Source of the DNA: an uncultured Pelagibacteraceae bacterium
GTDB taxonomy: Bacteria; Pseudomonadota; Alphaproteobacteria; Pelagibacterales; Pelagibacteraceae
NCBI GenBank assembly: GCA_902623735.1
Contig: CACNUU010000002.1
Location: forward strand, 98,761-162,760
Direction of reading: 5' to 3'
Length of the DNA: 64,000 nt
This document shows positions 53,861 through 64,000 of this stretch, in pieces. The position numbers were made by a program, and so were the translations under genes. Every line of letters starts with the position of its first letter. The first letter of the stretch is position 1. The notes under the pieces were generated by a model. The model was not told the origin of the DNA and made no database searches. It saw only the letters and a list, made by a program, of their open reading frames with translations.

Positions 53861-56734
53861 TTAACTAAAAACTTTTTTAATAATTTCTTGTTGTTGAGAA
53901 ATGTGCCGTTTTACATATCCTGTTGCTGGAGATGCATCAGGGCTTCTTCCTATATAAGAAATCTTATTATTATTAGCCTTAATACTATCTAATGTCCATT
54001 GGATATAATCTCTAACTGAAAACCATGCACCCATATTTTTAGGTTCCTCTTGACACCAGTAAAATTTAGCATTTTTAGCGTAAGGTTTGATTTCTCTTAC
54101 TAAACTTTTTGCAGGAAATGGGTAAAGTTGTTCTATTCTATATATAATTATATCATTAATATTTAACTTTTCTCTAGCCTCAATTAAATCAAAATATATT
54201 TTCCCGGAACAAAGAATTACTTTCCTAATTTTATCAGCTTTTTTTAATTTTATAAAACCTTTACTTTCAGGATCAATTGCATGGTCCCATAGTACTCTGT
54301 GAAAAGAATTTTTTTTACTAAAATCCTCTAAATTAGACACACAATGTTTATGTCTAAGTAATGATTTTGGTGTCATCATAATCAGAGGTTTTCTAAAGTC
54401 TCTATGCATTTGTCTTCTTAGCGCGTGAAAGTAATTTGCGGGTGTTGTGCAATTCATAACTTGCATATTATCATTTGAGCATAGTTGTAAGAATCTTTCC
54501 AATCTTGCTGAAGAGTGCTCCGGACCTTGTCCCTCATAACCATGAGGCAAAAGCATCACCAAACCTGATGCTCTAGACCATTTTCTTTCTCCAGATGCAA
54601 CAAATTGATCTATTACTACTTGAGCACCATTTGCAAAATCTCCAAATTGTGCCTCCCATATAGTAAGAGTATTGGGCTCAACTAAACTATAACCATACTC
54701 AAACCCCAAAACAGCTAACTCAGATAAAAAACTATCTACCACTTCAAAATTTTTTTGTTTTTTTGAAATATTATTTAATGGAATATATCTTGAATTGTCT
54801 TGTTGATTTCTCAAAACTGAGTGTCGTTGACTAAATGTTCCCCTTCCTGAATCTTGACCAACAAGTCTTACTGGATAACCTTCCTCAAGTAATGATCCAA
54901 ATGCCAGTGACTCAGCTGTAGACCAATCAATTCCTTTCTCTGATAAGACAGACAGCTTCCTAATATTAAAAATTTTTGAAATAGTTTTATGAACATTCAA
55001 ATCTTGTGGAAGTGAATTAATTTTTTCCGATATTTCAATTAATTTTTTTTTGTCATATCCAGTAACACCTCGTCTATCCTTTCCTCTCTCAGGTTTATAT
55101 CTTGACCAAGTGCCTTCAAACCATTCAATTTTTGGCTTATAATTTTTTGCATTCTTGAACTGTTCATTTAAGAGATCTTTGAATTTATTTACAGAACTCT
55201 CTAAATAATCTTTGGAAATAGACCTTTCTTCAACTAATTTTTTACCATATACTATTACCGGTGAAGGGTGAGATCTTATCTTTTTATACATTAGTGGTTG
55301 AGTAAATGAGGGCTCATCGCCTTCATTATGACCAAACCTTCTATAACAAATTAAATCAATTAATACATCCCTATTGAATTTTAATCTAAAATCTGTGGCT
55401 ATTCTTGCTGCGTAAACCACTGCTTCAGGGTCGTCACCATTTACATGTATGATTGGTGCCTCAACCATTTTTGCAACATCAGATGGATATGGAGATGACC
55501 TTGCAAATCTTGGGCTGGTTGTAAATCCTATTTGGTTATTGACTATTATATGGATTGTGCCTCCTGTATTATGTCCTGGCAGACCAGACATTGCAAAACA
55601 CTCTGCAACTACTCCTTGGCCAGCAAACGCGGCATCTCCATGTATCAAAATTGGTATAACTTTTTTTCTTTCTTTGTCTTGATGAAAAAATTGTTTAGCC
55701 CTTGTTTGTCCTAACACAACAGGATTTACTGCTTCTAAATGAGATGGATTGTCAGTTAAGCTTACGTGAACTGAATTCCCATCAAATTCTCTATTCGATG
55801 AGGCTCCTAAATGATATTTAACATCACCAGTGTCATCTTTTGAAGTTGAGCTTATTTCTCCTGTGAACTCATTAAAAATTCTTTTGTAAGATTTCTGTAA
55901 AACGTTTGCTAAGACATTTAATCTACCTCTGTGTGACATTCCAATTTTAACCTCTTTAACTTGAGATTGACCACCAATCTTAATTATTTGCTCTAAAGCA
56001 GGAATTAGGCTCTCGCCTCCATCAAGACCAAATCTTTTAGTACCAACATATTTAGTGTGTAAGAACTTTTCAAAACCTTCGGCTTGAATCAATTTATTTA
56101 AAATTGCCTCTTTTCCATTTTGGGTAAATTTAAAATCATCAGCTTTTTCTACTCTATCTCTAAACCATTTTCTCTCCGTAGGATTTGAGATATGCATATA
56201 TTCATATCCTATTGTGCTACAATATTTTTCTCTTAAAAAATTCAATATCTCTTTAATATTTGAGTGTTCTTTATTAATTACTCCATCAAGAAATATTTTA
56301 TTTTCATAGTCCTCTTTTTTAAAACCGTAAGACTCTGGATGAAGTTCATCAAGATATTCGGCTTTTAGTAATCCCAAAGGGTCTAATTTTGCTATTAAAT
56401 GACCTCTTTGTCTATAAGATCTTATCATTGCCACAGCTTTAATCGAATTAGCATTTGATTTGATCATATCTTTTTCATTAGAAAATCTATTTTTAATATT
56501 TCGATTAATAGTTTTATTTATTGAAACTTTCCTAGATGGGCTCCATGAAGGTCCATTGATTTCTTTTACAACATCATTAACTTCATCACCAATCTCATTA
56601 AAATATTCTCTCCAACTATCGGGTAAAGTTGGATCGTTGTTTATAAACTTCATATACATATCTTCAATGAATGTATTATTAGATTTATTTAAAAAGGCTG
56701 TTTTGGCGTATTCTAAATTTTTAGGAGATGACAT
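53861..56734 (-). CDS. sucA: 2-oxoglutarate dehydrogenase E1
   Basis: 957 aa; GMSHRGRLNVLANV, HGDAAFAGQGVVAE, GQDSGRGTFSQRHSVL. Confidence 0.98.
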   Translation of the reverse strand: MSSPKNLEYAKTAFLNKSNNTFIEDMYMKFINNDPTLPDSWREYFNEIGDEVNDVVKEINGPSWSPSRKVSINKTINRNIKNRFSNEKDMIKSNANSIKAVAMIRSYRQRGHLIAKLDPLGLLKAEYLDELHPESYGFKKEDYENKIFLDGVINKEHSNIKEILNFLREKYCSTIGYEYMHISNPTERKWFRDRVEKADDFKFTQNGKEAILNKLIQAEGFEKFLHTKYVGTKRFGLDGGESLIPALEQIIKIGGQSQVKEVKIGMSHRGRLNVLANVLQKSYKRIFNEFTGEISSTSKDDTGDVKYHLGASSNREFDGNSVHVSLTDNPSHLEAVNPVVLGQTRAKQFFHQDKERKKVIPILIHGDAAFAGQGVVAECFAMSGLPGHNTGGTIHIIVNNQIGFTTSPRFARSSPYPSDVAKMVEAPIIHVNGDDPEAVVYAARIATDFRLKFNRDVLIDLICYRRFGHNEGDEPSFTQPLMYKKIRSHPSPVIVYGKKLVEERSISKDYLESSVNKFKDLLNEQFKNAKNYKPKIEWFEGTWSRYKPERGKDRRGVTGYDKKKLIEISEKINSLPQDLNVHKTISKIFNIRKLSVLSEKGIDWSTAESLAFGSLLEEGYPVRLVGQDSGRGTFSQRHSVLRNQQDNSRYIPLNNISKKQKNFEVVDSFLSELAVLGFEYGYSLVEPNTLTIWEAQFGDFANGAQVVIDQFVASGERKWSRASGLVMLLPHGYEGQGPEHSSARLERFLQLCSNDNMQVMNCTTPANYFHALRRQMHRDFRKPLIMMTPKSLLRHKHCVSNLEDFSKKNSFHRVLWDHAIDPESKGFIKLKKADKIRKVILCSGKIYFDLIEAREKLNINDIIIYRIEQLYPFPAKSLVREIKPYAKNAKFYWCQEEPKNMGAWFSVRDYIQWTLDSIKANNNKISYIGRSPDASPATGYVKRHISQQQEIIKKVFS

Positions 56735-56769
56735 TATTTAATATTAATATAGACCCACTATAAAATTTT

Positions 56770-57645
56770 TCAATTAGACAATTTATTTAATAGTGTTTTT
56801 CCAATATTTGATGGTGAGTTAGCAATTATTATTCCACATTCTTCCATTTTTTTGATTTTATCTTCTGCCCCGCCTTTGCCTCCAGAAATAATTGCACCAG
56901 CATGGCCCATTCTTCGTCCCTTTGGAGCTGTTATTCCAGCTATAAATCCAACAATTGGTTTCTTAATTTTATGATTTTTAACAAATTCTGCAGCCTCTTC
57001 TTCGGCAGTACCACCGATTTCACCAATCATTAAAATTGATTGAGTTTCTTCATCGTTTAAAAATAATTCTAAACAATCAATAAAATTTGTTCCGTTTACT
57101 GGATCTCCTCCTATGCCTATGCATGTAGATTGCCCTAAACCATTCTCTGTAGTTTGTGCAACCGCTTCATAAGTAAGAGTGCCTGATCTAGATACGATTC
57201 CAACTGAACCTTTTTTATGAATATTTCCAGGCATAATTCCAATTTTACATTCATCAGGAGTAATTATTCCAGGACAATTAGGGCCTATCAATCTACTTTT
57301 TGATCCGTTTAATTTTTTTTTAACTCTTAGCATGTCTTGAATAGGGATTCCTTCAGTAATACAAACTATAAGTTCTACGTTGGCATCTATTGCCTCAATA
57401 ATAGCCTCCGCAGCAAACTTAGCAGGCACATAGATCATGGTTGCGTCTGCTCCAACTTTTGCTTTAGCCTCCTCAACAGTGTTAAAAACAGGTTTATCCA
57501 GATGAATTTGGCCTCCCTTTTTTGGTGTTACTCCGCCTACTAAATTAGTTCCATATTTTATTGCTTGTTCTGAATGAAATGTACCATGTCCTCCAGTAAA
57601 GCCTTGGCAAATAACTTTAGTATTTTTATTCACTAAAACAGACAT
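56770..57645 (-). CDS. sucD: Succinyl-CoA ligase alpha subunit
   Basis: [56 protein letters not shown]. Confidence 0.99.
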   Translation of the reverse strand: MSVLVNKNTKVICQGFTGGHGTFHSEQAIKYGTNLVGGVTPKKGGQIHLDKPVFNTVEEAKAKVGADATMIYVPAKFAAEAIIEAIDANVELIVCITEGIPIQDMLRVKKKLNGSKSRLIGPNCPGIITPDECKIGIMPGNIHKKGSVGIVSRSGTLTYEAVAQTTENGLGQSTCIGIGGDPVNGTNFIDCLELFLNDEETQSILMIGEIGGTAEEEAAEFVKNHKIKKPIVGFIAGITAPKGRRMGHAGAIISGGKGGAEDKIKKMEECGIIIANSPSNIGKTLLNKLSN

Positions 57646-58805
57646 TATTCTACAGCCTTAACTATTTTTTGAGCGGCATCATCTAAGTTTTCTGCTGAAA
57701 TTAATTTTAAACCTGACTCGTTCAAAATTTTTCTTCCTTCAAAAAAATTTGTTCCTGCAAGTCTTACGACTAATGGGACATTAATTTTCATTTCTTTTGC
57801 TGCATCAACTACACCTTGTGCCAGAATATCACATCTCATGATTCCACCAAAAATATTAATCAAAATACCTTTAACATTTTTATCTGAAAGAATTATTTTT
57901 AATGCTGCAGAAACTTTTTCTTTAGATGCACCACCACCAACATCCAAAAAATTTGCCGGTTCTTTTCCGTATTGTTTGATTATATCCATTGTTGCCATTG
58001 CCAGACCTGCACCATTAACCATGCAGCCAATACTTCCATCTAGTTTAATATATGCAAGGTCATGTTTGCTTGCTTCTATTTCAGTTGCATTTTCCTCATT
58101 CAAATCTCTGAGTTTTAAAATTTCAGGATGTCTGAATAAAGCATTTGAATCAAAATTTACTTTTGCATCAAGACATACTAGTTTTTTTTCTTCTGTTAAG
58201 ATTAAAGGATTTATTTCAACCATACTAGAGTCTGTACAAGTAAACATTTTGAATATTGATTGTATTAAAGAAATAGCTTGATTTTTCACTTCATGATCTA
58301 AATTAAAAATTTCAATAATTTTTTCACAATTTTCTTCAGAAATTTCCTCACTTATATCAACCTTTGTAGTAATAATTTTTTCAGGAAAATTTTTTGCAAC
58401 TTCTTCAATATCTATTCCCCCCTCATCACTTGATATAAAAGCAATTTTTGAGCTTGCTCTGTCTATTAAACACGATAGATAAAATTCCTTTTTAATATTA
58501 GATAATTCTTCCACATAAAGTCTTTTTACTTTTCTTCCCTCTGGTCCTGTTTGATTTGTTATTAATACTTTACCTAATAATTCTTTTGCAGCAGTACTCA
58601 ACTCATCTATACTGTTTAAAATTTTTACCCCACCTGCTTTGCCTCTACCACCAGCGTGAATTTGTGCTTTTAGGACAAATTTTTCTGTTTTAAATAATTT
58701 CGCTTTCTCTAATAATTCTTCAACTGAAAATGCAAATACACCCTTGGGAACAAGTGCACCATATTTTTTCAAAATTTCTTTAGCTTGGTGTTCGTGAATA
58801 TTCAT
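57645..58805 (-). CDS. sucC: Succinyl-CoA ligase beta subunit
   Basis: [39 protein letters not shown]. Confidence 0.99.
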   Translation of the reverse strand: MNIHEHQAKEILKKYGALVPKGVFAFSVEELLEKAKLFKTEKFVLKAQIHAGGRGKAGGVKILNSIDELSTAAKELLGKVLITNQTGPEGRKVKRLYVEELSNIKKEFYLSCLIDRASSKIAFISSDEGGIDIEEVAKNFPEKIITTKVDISEEISEENCEKIIEIFNLDHEVKNQAISLIQSIFKMFTCTDSSMVEINPLILTEEKKLVCLDAKVNFDSNALFRHPEILKLRDLNEENATEIEASKHDLAYIKLDGSIGCMVNGAGLAMATMDIIKQYGKEPANFLDVGGGASKEKVSAALKIILSDKNVKGILINIFGGIMRCDILAQGVVDAAKEMKINVPLVVRLAGTNFFEGRKILNESGLKLISAENLDDAAQKIVKAVE

Positions 58806-58807
58806 TA

Positions 58808-61268
<2,461 letters not shown>

Positions 61269-61310
61269 GAATAAAATCTTTTAGATTAAAAATACTTATT
61301 AGTCTATTGT

Positions 61311-62090
61311 TTAAATATTAGCGGTTGCTAACATTTTTTTTATTTCAGCAATAGCCTTAGCTGGGTTTAAACCCTTTGGACAAGCACTAGTGCAGTTCAA
61401 AATTGTATGGCAACGATATAACTTTAATTCATCAGCAACTTTTTTTAATCTCGCTTGTCTTTCGTCATCTCTACTATCAATAATCCATCTATAAGCTTGT
61501 AATAAAACTGCAGGTCCTAAGTATTTATCTCCATTCCACCAATAACTTGGGCATGAAGTTGAACAACAAGCGCACATTATACATTCATAAGCACCATCAA
61601 GTTTTTCTCTCTCTTTTTTTGATTGTCTAATTTCCGTATTATCAGATTTTGCATTTGATTTTAACCAAGGCTCAATAGATTGGTATTGTCTGTATAAACC
61701 ATCTAAATCACCTATAAGATCTTTTTTTACTTTTAAATGTGGTAAAGGATAGATATCAATATCTCCATCAATTTCTGCATGCGGTTTGGTACAAGCCAAA
61801 CCATTTTTTCCTCCCATATTCATTGCACATGAACCACAAACACCATGAGCGCATGATCTTCTATAAGCTAAGGTAGGATCTATTTCATTTTTAATCTTAT
61901 TTAGTATATCTAAAACTTTGGATGGACAATTATCCATATCAACTTCATATGTGTCGATTCTAGGGTTTTCATTTGTCGATGGATCCCATCTATAAACATT
62001 TATTTTTCTTAAATTTTTTGAACCAGTTTTGTCTTTAAAATATTTACCTTTTTTTACTTCAGAATTTTGAGGTAAACTTATTTGAACCAT
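61311..62090 (-). CDS. sdhB: Succinate dehydrogenase iron-sulfur subunit
   Basis: [42 protein letters not shown]. Confidence 0.98.
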   Translation of the reverse strand: MVQISLPQNSEVKKGKYFKDKTGSKNLRKINVYRWDPSTNENPRIDTYEVDMDNCPSKVLDILNKIKNEIDPTLAYRRSCAHGVCGSCAMNMGGKNGLACTKPHAEIDGDIDIYPLPHLKVKKDLIGDLDGLYRQYQSIEPWLKSNAKSDNTEIRQSKKEREKLDGAYECIMCACCSTSCPSYWWNGDKYLGPAVLLQAYRWIIDSRDDERQARLKKVADELKLYRCHTILNCTSACPKGLNPAKAIAEIKKMLATANI

Positions 62091-63865
62091 TAATAAACTC
62101 TTTCTTGTGGTGGAAAATATTGAACATCATTCGTAAGAGTTGATTTGTGAACATCTCTATAAGTAATTTTTGTGTTTTTTCCATCACACCAAGCTAGAGT
62201 ATGCTGCATAAAATTTTTATCGTCTCTTTTTGGATAATCCTCTCTTGCATGTGCACCTCTACTTTCCTTTCTATGATATGCAGAATCAACTGTTGCGACT
62301 GCTTGCCTGATTAAATTATCAAATTCTAGAGTTTCAACTAAGTCAGTATTAAAAATAAGTGATTTGTCTTTTACTGATAAAGAATTTAGACCGTCATAAG
62401 TTTTTCTTATCTCCTCGACACCTTCTTTAAGTGTTTTTTCAGTTCTAAAAACTGCACATTTTGATTGCATTGTTTTTTGCATTGATAGTCTCAATTCTGC
62501 AGTACCTATATTACCTTCGGCATTTCTTATTTTATCAAATCTTTCGATACACTTCTGTGTTTCTGCTTCACCTAACTCTTCATGAGGTGTTCCAGGTTTT
62601 ATTAATTCAGAAGCTCTTTTTGCTGCAGCCCTTCCAAAAACGACTAGATCTATTAGAGAGTTAGATCCAAGTCTATTAGCGCCATGAACTGAAACACACG
62701 CTGCTTCACCAATAGCCATCAAACCAGGTACAGTTTTTTCGCTACCGTTTACAGTAAGAACTTCACCTTTGTAGTTTGTAGGGATGCCACCCATATTATA
62801 ATGAACTGTTGGTACTACAGGTATTGGTTCTTTTGTTACATCAACATTTGCAAATAATCTAGCAGCATCAGTGATACCTGGAAGTCTGCTTTCTATAATT
62901 TCTTTATCTAAATGGCTCAAATTCAAATGAACATGATCTTGATCCTTACCAACGCCTCTTCCTTCATTAATTTCAATTGACATTGATCTACTAACAACAT
63001 CTCTTGATGCTAGATCTTTTGCTTTTGGAGCATACCTTTCCATAAATCTTTCACCTTTAGAATTTGTAAGATATCCACCTTCTCCTCTTGCGCCTTCTGT
63101 AATTAATGTACCATGACCATAAATCCCTGTTGGATGAAATTGAACAAACTCCATATCTTGTAATGGTAAACCTGCTCTTAAAACCATTGCGTTACCATCC
63201 CCGGTACAAGTATGTGCAGAAGTTGCAGAATAATAAACTTTTCCATAACCACCTGTGGCTATAATTACAGTATGGGCTCTAAATCTATGGATTGTGCCAT
63301 CATTAAGATTCCAAGCAATCAAACCTTTACATTCACCATCTTTCATAAGTAAATCTAAAGCAAAGTATTCAATAAAAAATTCTGTTTTGTGTTTTAAAGC
63401 TTGGCCATACAGGGTGTGTAAAATTGCATGACCAGTTCTATCAGCAGCTGCACATGTTCTTTGCACAATACCATTTCCATAATTCTTTGTCATACCTCCA
63501 AATGGTCTTTGATAAATTTTACCATCGTCTGTCCTGCTAAAAGGCACACCATATTTTTCTAATTCTATTACTGCTTTTGGTGCTTCTTTACAAAGGTACT
63601 CTATACAATCTTGATCGCCTAGCCAGTCAGCTCCTTTAACTGTGTCATACATATGCCAACGCCAATCATCTTCACCCATATTTCCTAGGGCTGCTGATAT
63701 ACCTCCTTGAGCTGCTGAAGTATGACTTCTCGTAGGGAAAACTTTTGAAATACATGCAGTTTTTAATCCAGCCTCACTTAAACCAACTGCAGCTCTTAAA
63801 CCAGATCCCCCAGCACCAAGGACTACAACGTCGTATTCATGATTTATTATTTTATATGAACTCAT
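62090..63865 (-). CDS. sdhA: Succinate dehydrogenase flavoprotein subunit
   Basis: [49 protein letters not shown]. Confidence 0.99.
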   Translation of the reverse strand: MSSYKIINHEYDVVVLGAGGSGLRAAVGLSEAGLKTACISKVFPTRSHTSAAQGGISAALGNMGEDDWRWHMYDTVKGADWLGDQDCIEYLCKEAPKAVIELEKYGVPFSRTDDGKIYQRPFGGMTKNYGNGIVQRTCAAADRTGHAILHTLYGQALKHKTEFFIEYFALDLLMKDGECKGLIAWNLNDGTIHRFRAHTVIIATGGYGKVYYSATSAHTCTGDGNAMVLRAGLPLQDMEFVQFHPTGIYGHGTLITEGARGEGGYLTNSKGERFMERYAPKAKDLASRDVVSRSMSIEINEGRGVGKDQDHVHLNLSHLDKEIIESRLPGITDAARLFANVDVTKEPIPVVPTVHYNMGGIPTNYKGEVLTVNGSEKTVPGLMAIGEAACVSVHGANRLGSNSLIDLVVFGRAAAKRASELIKPGTPHEELGEAETQKCIERFDKIRNAEGNIGTAELRLSMQKTMQSKCAVFRTEKTLKEGVEEIRKTYDGLNSLSVKDKSLIFNTDLVETLEFDNLIRQAVATVDSAYHRKESRGAHAREDYPKRDDKNFMQHTLAWCDGKNTKITYRDVHKSTLTNDVQYFPPQERVY

Positions 63866-64000
63866 AAGTAAGATATTAATATAATTGTAATTACTGGAAT
63901 TACCACTGCAGAGATGTATAAAAGCCTATTTGCGACATTTTTTATTTTATCATTTGTAATATAATCCTCAAAAACCTCACTTATGCTTAATGCTGAAAAG
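63862..64000 (-). CDS. sdhD: Succinate dehydrogenase membrane anchor subunit (C-terminal part, truncated at window edge)
   Basis: Minus-strand open frame ...[45 protein letters not shown], stop overlapping the sdhA ATG; position and hydrophobic tail fit SdhD. Confidence 0.75.
   Translation of the reverse strand, partial: FSALSISEVFEDYITNDKIKNVANRLLYISAVVIPVITIILISYL

Noticed and set aside
57838-58281. 147-aa plus-strand ORF inside sucC
   Set aside because: Antisense shadow of a highly conserved gene; no domain

Overview
This window is a gene-dense, AT-rich chromosomal segment. Gene content and order, long A/T homopolymers and near-absent intergenic space suggest a streamlined marine alphaproteobacterium of the SAR11/Pelagibacter type; this is an inference, since no search was run. 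I see about 55 protein-coding genes, including two partial genes at the edges. Main blocks are: oligopeptidase and hsp20; purine permease and phosphoribosyltransferase; msrA, sulfurtransferase and an RND efflux pair; murU-amgK-tsaE-ahcY-chvG-chvI-polA; bioY; an orphan RegA/ActR-type regulator; an ODC / deoxyhypusine-synthase-like / agmatinase-family operon; lysK-pyrD-rpmB-queuosine transporter; trkH-ampG-nlpC/P60; tyrA-hisC; metX-metW-gloB; rplU-rpmA-obgE-proBA-nadD-rsfS-ctpA-rppH; atpHAGDC; priA; and a TCA supercluster (lpdA-sucBA-sucDC-mdh-mmsA-sdhBAD). I found no tRNA, rRNA, CRISPR array, prophage or transposon. The strongest non-coding element is a SAM-II-type riboswitch directly upstream of metX, with a promoter that places the transcript 5' end at the aptamer. 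Other points of interest are an RND adaptor that appears to lack its alpha-hairpin domain, a bacterial DHS-like enzyme with the catalytic Lys motif in a polyamine operon, a possible leaderless rpmB mRNA, interlocked convergent stop codons, and long A12-A13 tracts inside cell-wall-recycling genes. I did not find a clearly new multi-gene system.
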